From: Microcoleus sp. EPA2
GTDB taxonomy: Bacteria; Cyanobacteriota; Cyanobacteriia; Cyanobacteriales; Microcoleaceae
Direction of reading: 5' to 3'
DNA: 64,000 bases
Assembly (NCBI GenBank): GCA_020882975.1
Contig: JAHRFD010000014.1
Location: forward strand, 79,628 to 143,627
Shown here: in pieces, positions 52,000-60,852 of the stretch
Layout of the letters: each line of letters opens with the position of its first letter
Position numbering within the stretch: position 1 is the stretch's first letter
The notes under the pieces: generated by a model
The model's input: the letters and a program-made list of their open reading frames with translations, nothing else
The model's database searches: none
Told to the model about the DNA's origin: nothing
Program-made: the position numbers and the translations under genes

Positions 52000-53907
52000 A
52001 TGAGTAAGTGGACAAGAACCTTTACTTTTAAAGGTAAAGAGTTATATTACAATCGAATAAAATTCAATAATCCGACAGAAAGAGCGGTAGAAATTTCTAT
52101 CGCTTTTGATTTTATTGCCAATCTGGAAAATACTCAAAAAATCCTAGAAGTGGGCAACGTACTCTCTCACTATGAAAACTCATTGAGCGAAAACATGGGT
52201 GTGAGAACGAGACGAATTATAGATAAATTTGAAGTAGACCTGGGTGTAGAGAATGAAGATTTGATGGACCTGCCCTCAGCGGAAAAATATGATGCAATAG
52301 TATCAATTTCCAGTGTAGAACACATAGGGCAAGCCGGAGATCCTTCGGGAGGCTATGGCGAAAAAACCGAGGCGCGCGATCTCGAAGGTCCCTTGAAGGC
52401 GATCGCCAAAATATACGATCTGCTGGCTATGAATGGAAAAGCCTTGATAACCGTTCCTTTTGGCAGACTTACAGATGCAGAGTGGTACATTCAATTTAGC
52501 AAAGAGTATTTAGAAGTTTTATGGAAAAAATATGGCATTCCTAAAGAGGCTATATCTGCAAACTATTTAAAGCTAATAGATAGAGAAACAGCAGACGATA
52601 AGCATTATATGCTTTGGAGAGAAGTAGATGTTCTCGAACTTACGGATAGCGAATACGGATGGCCTTGGTCACAAGCAAATTCAATTGCAATAATAGAAAT
52701 ATCCAAGGTTTCAAGCGACTTTAATCTTAACTTAAATGTAGAACCAACCGATTTATATTACCATATGACCTACGAACAACGGAGAGAGTTTGAACAGTGC
52801 AAAGTCCAACTGCATCAGAGTCAAAGAGAGTTGGCGCAGTCACAATCGCAATTATATCAAACTCAGGCAGAGCTAGAGCAATCTCTGACCCAATTGAATC
52901 AAACTCAAAAAGAGTTAGAAGTAGTCCAAAGTCAAATTTATCCCGTTCAAGGAGAATTGGAACTCGCGCAAGCTCAGATTTATCAAACTCAGGAGGAGTG
53001 CGATAGATTTCAGTCGCAACTATATCAAGCTCAGGAAGAGTTGGAAAAAGTTCATCCCCAACTACATAAAACTAGAAGCGATTTGGAAATATCCCAGTCA
53101 CAACTTTACAAAACTCAGGGAGAGTTGGAATTAACCCAAGCTCAACTTTATCAAGCTCAGGAAGATCGCGATCGATTTGAGTCGCAAATGTATCAGGCTC
53201 AGGAAGATTGTGAATTAATACAAATTCAACTCCATCAAATTCAGGAAGAATTGGGACTATCCCAAGCCCAACACCATCAAATTCTGGGAGAATTAGAAAT
53301 ATCCCAAGCAGAACACTATCAAACTCGGCAAGAATTGGAACAGTCACAGTCGCAACTGTACTCGACTCAGCAAGCCTTGGAACTATCCCAAGCCGAATAC
53401 CATCAAACTCGGCAAGAATTGGAACAGTCACAGTCGCAACTGTACTCGACTCAGCAAGCCTTGGAACTATCCCAAGCCCAACACCATCAAACTCGGCAAG
53501 CATTGGAACAGTCGCAGTCCCAACTTTACTCGACTCAGCAAGCCTTGGAACAGTCTCAGTCACAACTGCACCAAACTGCGGGGGAATTAGAGAGATGGCG
53601 TTTTGAGGAAAATACGGTCAAAAATTCAGCTCAAAGCAATCAGGTCCAGTACGGCGTTCTAGTCTGGGAAGCCTGGTATGCTTATCGCAACAACGATAAG
53701 ACTGGGATGTCTCGTTCTCTACAGAAATCCTTGAATTGTACGCCTTTCTCACGGACAGAAACAGTAATGAATTGGTTAGAAAATTTTGGTCGCTTTTCTT
53801 TAGAAAAAGGTGAGTATTTTGATACGAACTCCTTGAGCAATTCGCTGGAATGGAAAGAATTGATCCAGCGTGTTCTGGCTGTTAAAACCCAAGTAGGGCG
53901 GATCTAG
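52000..53907 (+). CDS. SAM-dependent methyltransferase fused to a long coiled coil and a C-terminal domain
   Basis: 635 residues from ATG 52000 with GAGGA at 51990; a TTG at 51982 adds six. N-terminal methyltransferase-like domain (~1-235): IAFDFIANLENTQKILEVGN (SAM motif I), DAIVSISSVEHIG (motif with the following Asp), and NGKALITVPFGRL. Then a ~270-residue Gln/Leu/Glu-rich coiled coil (~255-525) of 14-residue units like QSQLYQTQGELELA, in its last part as near-identical 28-residue blocks. A C-terminal domain (~535-635; YGVLVWEAWYAYRNNDKTGM, LNCTPFSRTETVMNW) resembles tails found in large cyanobacterial glycosyltransferase-like proteins. First gene of a surface-sugar cluster; probably modifies a glycan or lipid carrier (inference). 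Confidence 0.8.
   Translation: MSKWTRTFTFKGKELYYNRIKFNNPTERAVEISIAFDFIANLENTQKILEVGNVLSHYENSLSENMGVRTRRIIDKFEVDLGVENEDLMDLPSAEKYDAIVSISSVEHIGQAGDPSGGYGEKTEARDLEGPLKAIAKIYDLLAMNGKALITVPFGRLTDAEWYIQFSKEYLEVLWKKYGIPKEAISANYLKLIDRETADDKHYMLWREVDVLELTDSEYGWPWSQANSIAIIEISKVSSDFNLNLNVEPTDLYYHMTYEQRREFEQCKVQLHQSQRELAQSQSQLYQTQAELEQSLTQLNQTQKELEVVQSQIYPVQGELELAQAQIYQTQEECDRFQSQLYQAQEELEKVHPQLHKTRSDLEISQSQLYKTQGELELTQAQLYQAQEDRDRFESQMYQAQEDCELIQIQLHQIQEELGLSQAQHHQILGELEISQAEHYQTRQELEQSQSQLYSTQQALELSQAEYHQTRQELEQSQSQLYSTQQALELSQAQHHQTRQALEQSQSQLYSTQQALEQSQSQLHQTAGELERWRFEENTVKNSAQSNQVQYGVLVWEAWYAYRNNDKTGMSRSLQKSLNCTPFSRTETVMNWLENFGRFSLEKGEYFDTNSLSNSLEWKELIQRVLAVKTQVGRI
53305..53575. repeat. 84-bp near-identical repeats coding for coiled coil
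   Basis: About three copies of an 84-base unit translated as LEQSQSQLYSTQQALELSQA plus eight residues, inside the methyltransferase-coiled-coil gene. The units differ at only a few bases. Confidence 0.9.
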
Positions 53908-53963
53908 GTTTAGGTGGCGGGAACATTAGTCTTAAATCCAAGTCTTCTGTTCAAAATAGCCAC

Positions 53964-54182
53964 TTGAAAGCTCTAATAACACGGGCGTTATATCGTCTGT
54001 TTGTAGCTCGGCGATTAAAAGTGTTCAGGGATAGTGTCGCATCAATAAAACCTGCTGCGGTTTGGGTGAAGAAAGTTAGTTCATGTCAGACTCAAGCTTG
54101 TAGACGGGCGATCGCGAACATCACCTGGTATATTTATAAAAACTGGGATGATCGGGTCTTGTATGGTGGCAAGCCTGTCTGA
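53964..54182 (+). CDS. Possible small basic protein, unrecognised
   Basis: A 72-residue frame beginning at TTG 53964 (MKALITRALYRLFVARRLKV), rich in Arg/Lys/Ala, ending ITWYIYKNWDDRVLYGGKPV. It overlaps the next gene's start. No family is recognised; it may be a genuine short protein, the remnant of a longer gene or chance. No ribosome-binding site is obvious. Confidence 0.25.
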   Translation: MKALITRALYRLFVARRLKVFRDSVASIKPAAVWVKKVSSCQTQACRRAIANITWYIYKNWDDRVLYGGKPV

Positions 54183-55758
54183 GTTAGAAATTACACAATT
54201 TAGTTCACAGATGCTGACAAAAAACACAGAAAAATATCTGGATTTTGAAACCTGTAAAGAGGTACTTGCTAAGATCCGAGAACAGAACCGCAAGATAGTT
54301 CTCTGTCATGGGGTGTTTGACCTGCTTCATCCAGGTCACATTGCCCATTTGCAAGAAGCCAAAGCTTTGGGAGATGTCTTGGTAGTTTCCATTACCGCAG
54401 CTCCTTATGTCAACCGAGGCCCTGGGAGACCGGTTTTTTCGGACGATTTGCGACTTTATTCTCTTGCCTCTTTAGCTTGTGTAGACTATGTGTTATTGGC
54501 TCCTGTTGCCACAGCTTTAGATGTACTCGATCGAGTTCAGCCAAATTTTTACTGCAAAGGTCACGAATATGCTGACCACAGTCAAGATGTTACTAAAAAT
54601 ATTGACCGGGAAGCCGATCGAGTTCAAGCCTACGGTGGTGAAATTCGCTATACAGGGGAGATTGTCTTTAGCTCCACAAAGCTGCTGAATAACTACACGG
54701 ATGTGTTGCCACCGCATATCAAAAGCTATGCCATCCAATTAAGCCAACAATACCCTTTTGATGAAATTCGCAAGGGCGTTGATGCGATGCAAAAACTCAA
54801 AGTCTTAGTGTTGGGAGATGTCATTATTGATGAATTTGTCCACTGTACAGTGCAGGGCTTGACTTCTAAAGGCAGAGTTATTTCGACTCGCTTTTTGAAA
54901 AAAGAACAGCATTTAGGAGGTTCTTTGGCTATTGCTCGCCACATTGCTAGTTTTGTAGACTCTGTAACTGTGGCTGGTGTCGTGGGAAATGAACCCGACA
55001 TTCACAGCTTGATTTTGAATAATATAAATGGCGGTATTCGGCTAGATTTGCAATATGAAAATGGTGCAGCTACCGTCACTAAACGCCGTTACATTGAGCG
55101 GCAGGGAATGAGAGATAATTACAGCAAGTTGTTTTCTATTAATGAGCTGCAAGAAGAAGGACCTGCTCCCAGTCAGCGCCAAAATTTGTTAGATCGTTTG
55201 CGGAAAACGATTCGGGATTATGACATGGTGGTGGTCGCCGATTACGGACATGGATTGCTGGATGCTGAACTCATGGATTTGGTTCAAAGTGAAGCTCCAT
55301 TTTTGGCTTTAAACTGCCAAACAAATAGTGCAAATTACGGCTATAACTTAATTACTAAGTACCGCCGAGCTGATGTTTTTTGCTTGGACGAACAAGAACT
55401 GCGCTTGGCTTTTTCGAGCCGTTACGGCGACCACAATTATCTGCTTAAAGGCTTGTTCCAGCATCTAGATGCTCACCAAGGATGGCTGACTTTGGGTTCT
55501 TCAGGAGCGTTGGGAATGAATGCTAAAGGAGAAGAAGATGTGAGTCCGGCAATGACGTTGGCGGTGAAGGATACAATTGGGGCGGGTGATGCGTTTTTTG
55601 CTCTGGCTAGCTTGAGTGCGAAGTTGGAATTACCGATCGCAGTTGGTTCCCTGCTGGGGAATTTGGCTGGGGCGATTTCAGCTAATACTCTTGGGAATGC
55701 TGAACCAGTAGAAAAAGCTCGGTTGTTGAAATTTGCTACTACAGTTTTAAAGGTATAG
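54163..55758 (+). CDS. Bifunctional heptose nucleotidyltransferase-kinase, HldE-like with reversed domain order
   Basis: About 531 residues; ATG 54163 or 54210 are possible starts. The N-terminal cytidylyltransferase-like domain (~35-170) has CHGVFDLLHPGHIAHLQEAK with the H-x-G-H motif, and RPVFSDDLRLYSLASLACVD. The C-terminal PfkB/ribokinase domain (~195-531) has VLVLGDVIIDEFVHCTV, a GG in EQHLGGSLAIARH and the catalytic anion hole DTIGAGDAFFA. E. coli HldE has the kinase first and the nucleotidyltransferase second, so this order is swapped. By homology it phosphorylates heptose-7-phosphate at C1 and activates heptose-1-phosphate. It is followed two bases later by gmhB, the intervening phosphatase, confirming the pathway. 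Confidence 0.9.
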   Translation: MVASLSELEITQFSSQMLTKNTEKYLDFETCKEVLAKIREQNRKIVLCHGVFDLLHPGHIAHLQEAKALGDVLVVSITAAPYVNRGPGRPVFSDDLRLYSLASLACVDYVLLAPVATALDVLDRVQPNFYCKGHEYADHSQDVTKNIDREADRVQAYGGEIRYTGEIVFSSTKLLNNYTDVLPPHIKSYAIQLSQQYPFDEIRKGVDAMQKLKVLVLGDVIIDEFVHCTVQGLTSKGRVISTRFLKKEQHLGGSLAIARHIASFVDSVTVAGVVGNEPDIHSLILNNINGGIRLDLQYENGAATVTKRRYIERQGMRDNYSKLFSINELQEEGPAPSQRQNLLDRLRKTIRDYDMVVVADYGHGLLDAELMDLVQSEAPFLALNCQTNSANYGYNLITKYRRADVFCLDEQELRLAFSSRYGDHNYLLKGLFQHLDAHQGWLTLGSSGALGMNAKGEEDVSPAMTLAVKDTIGAGDAFFALASLSAKLELPIAVGSLLGNLAGAISANTLGNAEPVEKARLLKFATTVLKV

Positions 55759-55760
55759 AG

Positions 55761-56381
55761 ATGTCATCTTTTAACAAACCCCAAGCAATTTTGTGCGATC
55801 GCGATGGCACTCTGATTGAAGATAGCCACTTCCTGTGCCACCCCGACCAAATTGAGTGGATTCCGGGAGTGCTGGAGGCACTAAAATTCCTCAAGACTCA
55901 GGACATCTCAGTATTGGTGGTGACTAATCAATCGGGTGTCGCTAGGGGTTATTTCCCAGTTGAGGCAGTGGAGGCAGTTAATGATAAAATGCGGCAGGAT
56001 GCTGAAGCTGCGACCGGGGCGATCGCCGATTTTTATTACTGTCCCCATCATCCGCAAGGTCAAGTTATCGAGTATAGTTATGTTTGTGAGTGTCGCAAGC
56101 CGTTGCCTGGGTTATTTCTCCAAGCGATCGCCGATCGCAGTTTAGATCCGGCGCGGTGCTGGGCGATCGGGGATAGACTCAGGGATGTAGAGCCTGGTTT
56201 GCAGTTGGGTATGAAAGCTTTTCTGGTTGAAACTGGCTATGGAATACAGGAACAGCAAGACTTGTCTAAATCTCCATTTTCCGAGCAAATAACCGTAGTT
56301 TCATCAATGCCAGAAATTATTAATTTAATTTCAAATGAGAGTAATTATCCGCAGTTAAAAAAGTTTAACGTAACACATTAA
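55761..56381 (+). CDS. gmhB: D,D-heptose 1,7-bisphosphate 7-phosphatase (HAD family)
   Basis: 206 residues, start two bases after the kinase/nucleotidyltransferase stop. HAD motif I CDRDGTLIED, motif II VVTNQSGVARGYF, the GmhB-specific zinc loop CPHHP...CECRKP (Cys-x-His and Cys-x-Cys ligands) and motif III AIGDRLRDVEPG. It removes the C7 phosphate from heptose-1,7-bisphosphate between the two reactions of HldE. A C-terminal tail (~175-206) is not conserved-looking. The enzyme GmhA, which starts the pathway, is not in this window. Confidence 0.93.
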   Translation: MSSFNKPQAILCDRDGTLIEDSHFLCHPDQIEWIPGVLEALKFLKTQDISVLVVTNQSGVARGYFPVEAVEAVNDKMRQDAEAATGAIADFYYCPHHPQGQVIEYSYVCECRKPLPGLFLQAIADRSLDPARCWAIGDRLRDVEPGLQLGMKAFLVETGYGIQEQQDLSKSPFSEQITVVSSMPEIINLISNESNYPQLKKFNVTH

Positions 56382-56449
56382 CTGGGATAATTAATATTAG
56401 AAATCTGGAAGAAAGGCAGTCAAGGGTTTATTCGCCCCCACGGGTGGTC

Positions 56450-56516
56450 AGAAACCGGGTTTTTTATCGAATCTGCGATGATCCAACAAAGTTTTTCGTG
56501 AAAAAACCCGGTTTCT
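56450..56516. repeat. Inverted repeat with AGAAACCGGGTTTTTT arms
   Basis: Perfect 16-base arms (56450-56465 and 56501-56516) around a 35-base centre. They could form a strong hairpin or terminator in the 196-base space between gmhB and the epimerase gene, so the cluster may have an internal transcription break here. The same motif is common in cyanobacterial genomes as a dispersed repeat. Confidence 0.85.
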
Positions 56517-56577
56517 AGGCCCCCATGCGTCCAGGACTACCAAGTTGAAAGTAATTGAGGAATTTAGGGTGAATCAA

Positions 56578-57567
56578 ATGCAACAAGTTTTAGTCACAGG
56601 CGGAGCGGGTTATGTGGGGGCTGTTCTAGTCCCTAAACTCCTGCAAGCTGGATATCGAGTGAAGGTTGTGGATTTGTACATCTATGGAGAAGATGTTCTA
56701 TCCTCCGTCAAAGATCATCCAGGGCTAGAAGAGATTAAAGGAGATATTCGCGATCGCCCGCTGCTCGAAAAAATTATACCCGGATGCGATGCTGTTATCC
56801 ATCTAGCTTGCATTTCCAACGATCCGAGTTTTGAATTAGACCCAGACCTCGGTAAATCGATTAACTACGATGCTTTTGTTGACTTAGTAGATGTCGCCAA
56901 AAACAGTGGAGTCAAACGGTTTATCTATGCTTCTTCCTCCAGCGTGTACGGCATCAAAGAAACCGAAAATGTTAACGAAGAACTGCCACTGGAACCTTTA
57001 ACAGATTATTCCAAGTATAAAGCAATGTGCGAAGATGTGTTGCTGGCAAACCGCGAACCGGGGTTTGTTACGTTGATTCTGCGGCCGGCAACCGTCTGCG
57101 GTTATTCCCCTCGTTTGCGGCTGGATTTGACAGTGAATATCCTGACTAACCACGCTGTCAATAATGGTAAAATTACCGTGTTTGGCGGCGACCAAAAACG
57201 ACCAAATATTCACATCGAGGATATGACAGACCTTTATATCAAGTCCCTCGAATTGCCTGATGAGGCGATCGACGGCAAGATTTTTAACGCGGGTTATGAA
57301 AATCATACTGTGATGCAAATTGCTCAAATGGTGCGAAATGTGGTAGGAAAACAAGTAGAGATTGTCAGCACGCCGACCAATGACAACCGCTCTTATCACA
57401 TTTCATCTGAGAAGATTAAGAGAGAACTGGGGTTTGTACCGCAGCACACAATTGAAGATGCAGTGCAAGATTTGGTGAAGGCTTTTAATGCTGATTTGAT
57501 TCCTAATCCGATGACTGATAGCCTTTATTACAATATTAAAGTCATGCAAGAAATTCACCTGAAGTAA
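56578..57567 (+). CDS. NAD-dependent sugar epimerase/dehydratase (extended SDR)
   Basis: 329 residues from ATG 56578 (MQQVLVTGGAGYVGAVLVPK). GTG 56569 and TTG 56545 are alternatives. NAD-binding TGGAGYVG, catalytic Ser in YASSSSVYG and Y-x-x-x-K in DYSKYKAMCED, then LRPATVCGYSPRLRLDL and NIHIEDMTDLYIKSL of the sugar-binding half. It acts on a nucleotide sugar, probably the NDP-heptose made by its neighbours, in epimerisation or dehydration. It does not look like HldD (ADP-heptose epimerase). CISNDPSFELDP is a phrase I associate with surface-polysaccharide SDRs, but no substrate is assigned. Confidence 0.9.
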   Translation: MQQVLVTGGAGYVGAVLVPKLLQAGYRVKVVDLYIYGEDVLSSVKDHPGLEEIKGDIRDRPLLEKIIPGCDAVIHLACISNDPSFELDPDLGKSINYDAFVDLVDVAKNSGVKRFIYASSSSVYGIKETENVNEELPLEPLTDYSKYKAMCEDVLLANREPGFVTLILRPATVCGYSPRLRLDLTVNILTNHAVNNGKITVFGGDQKRPNIHIEDMTDLYIKSLELPDEAIDGKIFNAGYENHTVMQIAQMVRNVVGKQVEIVSTPTNDNRSYHISSEKIKRELGFVPQHTIEDAVQDLVKAFNADLIPNPMTDSLYYNIKVMQEIHLK

Positions 57568-57625
57568 GTAAATGGTTGGCAATTAAGCTGATCCAATTTG
57601 TCTATAAAATTCAGGTAAAATAACC

Positions 57626-58591
57626 ATGCCTCCCGAATTGCCGAAACAACTATTTTTCACAATGCTCCGCATCCGCCTGGTAGAGGAGAAAATTGTTGAA
57701 CTTTATCCTCAACAGGAAATGCGCTGCCCGATACACTTGTCTATCGGTCAAGAAGCGATCGCGGCTGGCGTTTGTGCCACGCTTTACCCGACTGATGCCG
57801 TTTTTAGCAATCACCGAGCTCACGGTCACTATTTAGCAGCCGGAGGCAACTTAAAAGCTTTTTTAGCTGAGATGTACGGTAAAGCCACGGGTTGCTGTCA
57901 AGGCAAAGGCGGCTCTATGCACTTGATCGATTTGGATGCCGGATTTATGGGTTCTGCTCCCATTGTCGGCGGCACAATACCTGTGGCGGTAGGCGCTGCT
58001 TTGGGAGTCGTCATGCAAGGATTAAACAAAGTAGTGGTAGTATTCTTCGGTGAAGCAACCACAGAAGAAGGCGTTTTTCACGAAAGCGCTAATTTCGCTG
58101 CGTTAAAAAATCTACCTGTGGTTTTTGTGTGCGAAAACAACTTGTACTCCGTGTACACGGGGATGAGCGAACGCCAACCGTTGGGGCGAGAAGTGTATGC
58201 TCTAGCAAAGTCTCACAATATTCCCAGCTTTCAAGGGGATGGAAATGATGTTGGACAAGTTTATCAGATGACCGCTGAAGCGGTGCAACGTGCAAGGAAC
58301 GGTGGTGGGCCAACTTTTCTGGAGTTCAAAACTTATCGGTGGCGGGAACATTGTGGGCCGAACTACGACAATGACTTGGGCTATCGCACGGAAGCTGAAT
58401 TTCAAGAGTGGAAAGTGCGTTGTCCCATTCAACGCACCCAAGCTCACTTACTAGAACAAGGGATTCTGACAGCAGAAGACCTAGAGGAGATGATAAGGGT
58501 AATCTCCTCTGAGGTAGAGGAAGCGGTCAGCTTTGCCAAAAGTAGCCCCTTCCCAGATCCGCAAATTCTCTTCCAGCATATCTACGCATGA
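57626..58591 (+). CDS. Thiamine-diphosphate enzyme E1 alpha-like subunit (no E2/E3 nearby)
   Basis: 321 residues resembling pyruvate/acetoin dehydrogenase E1 alpha: LFFTMLRIRLVEEKIVEL, HLSIGQEAIAAGVCATLYP, NHRAHGHYLAAGG, GKGGSMHLID and the TPP motif region VVVVFFGEATTEEGVFHESA...VCENN. Ordinary E1 alpha has G-D-G at the start of this motif; here it is G-E-A, changing the first magnesium ligand to Glu. The stop overlaps the start of the beta subunit gene (ATGA). In a sugar cluster without lipoyl E2 or E3 this pair may not oxidise a keto acid but could transfer or remove a carbon unit on a keto-sugar (inference). Confidence 0.85.
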   Translation: MPPELPKQLFFTMLRIRLVEEKIVELYPQQEMRCPIHLSIGQEAIAAGVCATLYPTDAVFSNHRAHGHYLAAGGNLKAFLAEMYGKATGCCQGKGGSMHLIDLDAGFMGSAPIVGGTIPVAVGAALGVVMQGLNKVVVVFFGEATTEEGVFHESANFAALKNLPVVFVCENNLYSVYTGMSERQPLGREVYALAKSHNIPSFQGDGNDVGQVYQMTAEAVQRARNGGGPTFLEFKTYRWREHCGPNYDNDLGYRTEAEFQEWKVRCPIQRTQAHLLEQGILTAEDLEEMIRVISSEVEEAVSFAKSSPFPDPQILFQHIYA

Positions 58592-59664
58592 ATCCGACTA
58601 TGACCCAACGCGAACTAACCTTTGCTCAGGCAATTAAAGAAGCTCTTACTCAGGCGATGGTCGCAGATTCGGCCGTCTATGTCATGGGAGAAGGGGTTCC
58701 CGATCCTAAAGGCATTTTTGGCACTACTTTGGGACTGCGGGAGAAATTCGGCAAAGAACGGGTGCTGGATATGCCGTTAGCTGAAAATGGTATGACTGGC
58801 GTGGCAATTGGTTCTGCACTGGCGGGAATGCGCCCGGTTTTGGTGCATCAGCGAGTAGACTTTGCGCTACTGGCGATGGATCAAATGGTGAACAACGCCG
58901 CTAAGTGGCACTATATGTTTGGTGGCAAAGCATCTGTTCCCCTGGTGATTCGCCTAGTCATCGGTCGGGGTTGGGGTCAAGGGCCGCAGCACTCCCAAAG
59001 TCTGCAAGCTTGGTTTGCTCATGTGCCGGGGTTAAAAGTGGTGATGCCGACAACGCCTTATGATGCTAAGGGCTTGCTGATTGCCGCGATCGAAGACAAT
59101 AACCCTGTCATATTTTTTGAACATCGCTGGCTGCACCAAATTTTTGGCCCAGTACCAGAGGAAATGTACCGCGTCCCACTTGGCAAAGCTCGGAAAATCC
59201 GAGAAGGTCATGATGTAACGATTGTTTCAACTTCTTACATGACGCTGGAAGCGTTGCGGGCTGCTGAGTTGTTGTCGCGAGACGGGATAGAAGCAGAAAT
59301 CGTGGATGTGCGATCGCTCAAACCCTTAGATACCGAAACTATTTTGGAATCAGTACGCAAAACCGGGAGACTGATTGCAGCCGATGCAGCTTGGCGAACC
59401 TTGGGTTTTGCCAGCGAAATCCTAGCAATTGTGGCAGAAGAAGCTTATCCTTTTCTTAAATGCAGTCCCAAACGTATCGCTCTTCCTGATGTGTACGCAC
59501 CATCTAGTCCGGCGATCGCCAACGATTACTACCCCCGCGCTGTTGACATTGTAAATGCTGCCCGCACGATGATGGGTTTGGTCGTACAAACAGAAACACA
59601 ATTGGGAATTGTGCGGGAAAATCCCCTGGATGTTCCAGATAAAAGATTTACTGGGCCGTTTTAA
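58588..59664 (+). CDS. Thiamine-diphosphate enzyme E1 beta-like subunit
   Basis: 358 residues resembling E1 beta/transketolase C-terminal regions: FAQAIKEALTQAMVADSAVY, catalytic Glu in PLAENGMTGVAIGSALAG, ALLAMDQMVNNAAKWHYMF, then a transketolase-C domain (~215-335; VSTSYMTLEALRAAELLSRD, LIAADAAWRTLGFASEI). It starts within the alpha gene's stop codon, implying translational coupling and an alpha-beta enzyme. Positions expected to hold TPP pyrophosphate and Mg in the alpha subunit and the Glu in the beta subunit are all present except for the Asp-to-Glu change in alpha. The substrate is unknown. Confidence 0.87.
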   Translation: MNPTMTQRELTFAQAIKEALTQAMVADSAVYVMGEGVPDPKGIFGTTLGLREKFGKERVLDMPLAENGMTGVAIGSALAGMRPVLVHQRVDFALLAMDQMVNNAAKWHYMFGGKASVPLVIRLVIGRGWGQGPQHSQSLQAWFAHVPGLKVVMPTTPYDAKGLLIAAIEDNNPVIFFEHRWLHQIFGPVPEEMYRVPLGKARKIREGHDVTIVSTSYMTLEALRAAELLSRDGIEAEIVDVRSLKPLDTETILESVRKTGRLIAADAAWRTLGFASEILAIVAEEAYPFLKCSPKRIALPDVYAPSSPAIANDYYPRAVDIVNAARTMMGLVVQTETQLGIVRENPLDVPDKRFTGPF

Positions 59665-59691
59665 TACTCACCCAATTAAACTTTATTAACA

Positions 59692-60843
59692 ATGACAACG
59701 ATCCATCCTCCAATTATCGAACCTAAATCCCAGTTAGAGCGAATCCCCTACGTTGATTTAGCCCAACAGCACGCACTAATCAAGTCCGAAATCTTGGCAG
59801 CTATTAGCGAAGTGCTAGACAGTGGGCAGTTTATTTTAGGTGAACAAGTATCGGAATTTGAGCGTCAATTTGCAGAAATGTGCGGTGTCCGCTATGCTGT
59901 TGGCGTTAACTCAGGTACGGATGCCTTAATTTTTGCCCTTAAAGCTTTGGGAATCCGCAGTGGTGATGAAGTAATTACAGCACCTAATTCCTTTATTGCT
60001 TCAGCAACCTGTATTAGAGTTCTAGGAGCTAAACCGGTCTTTGTGGATGTACGGGATGATTATAATATCGATCCCGATAAAATTGCGGCAGCTATTACTT
60101 CTAAAACTAAAGCTATTTTACCAGTTCACCTCACAGGCCGTCCCTGCGATATGGAGCCTATTTTAGAATTGGCAAAAGAGAAGGGATTATATGTGGTGGA
60201 AGATGCGGCTCAAGCAGTCTTGGCTGAATATAAAGGTCGGCGAGTCGGTTCATTTGGTACAATAGGCGGGTTTAGTTTGCATCCGCTGAAAACTTTAAAT
60301 GCTTGCGGCGATGGCGGCGTTATCACCACAAACGATCCTGAACTGTACGACAAGTTGAAAATTATGCGGAATATTGGTCTTCGCACCCGCGATGACTGTG
60401 TGATGTGGTCGCATAATTCTCGCCTAGACACGATGCAAGCTGCAATTTTACTGGTAAAATTACGCTATCTCGAAGCTTGGACCCAACAGCGCCGCCAAAA
60501 TGCCTGTTATTACCAGGCTAGACTAGCAGGAATTGAGCAGGTGAAATTGCCGTTGGAAAAAGAACATGAAAAGTGCGCTTACCACACTTTTGTTATTCAA
60601 GCAGAACGCCGTGAAGAACTGCGGCAATTTCTGGGAGAAAGGGGAATAGGTACATCAGTTCACTATCCAGTTCCTATCCACTTCTCTACTGTCGGAAAAG
60701 AGTTAGGATATGGAGAGAATAGTTTTCCCGTGACTGAACGACAGGCTAATCTAATTTTAAGTCTGCCAGTAAATCAGGGGTTAACAGAGGAGCAGTTAGA
60801 GCGTGTTTGCGACAGTATTCAAGCGTTTTATGGTAGTAATTGA
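59692..60843 (+). CDS. DegT/DnrJ/EryC1/StrS-type sugar aminotransferase, first copy
   Basis: 383 residues. Aminotransferase class V-like fold with YVDLAQQHALIKSEILAAIS, AVGVNSGTDALIFALKALGI, VFVDVRDDYNIDPDKI, VVEDAAQAVLAEYKGRRVGS and the PLP-binding Lys in FSLHPLKTLNACGDGGVITT. The family's more common context is S-x-x-P-x-K; here it is H-P-L-K, but the Lys is retained. It transfers an amino group to a keto-sugar nucleotide, most likely produced by the SDR enzymes in the cluster. A close paralogue follows nine bases later. Confidence 0.9.
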   Translation: MTTIHPPIIEPKSQLERIPYVDLAQQHALIKSEILAAISEVLDSGQFILGEQVSEFERQFAEMCGVRYAVGVNSGTDALIFALKALGIRSGDEVITAPNSFIASATCIRVLGAKPVFVDVRDDYNIDPDKIAAAITSKTKAILPVHLTGRPCDMEPILELAKEKGLYVVEDAAQAVLAEYKGRRVGSFGTIGGFSLHPLKTLNACGDGGVITTNDPELYDKLKIMRNIGLRTRDDCVMWSHNSRLDTMQAAILLVKLRYLEAWTQQRRQNACYYQARLAGIEQVKLPLEKEHEKCAYHTFVIQAERREELRQFLGERGIGTSVHYPVPIHFSTVGKELGYGENSFPVTERQANLILSLPVNQGLTEEQLERVCDSIQAFYGSN

Positions 60844-60852
60844 AGGGTAAAT

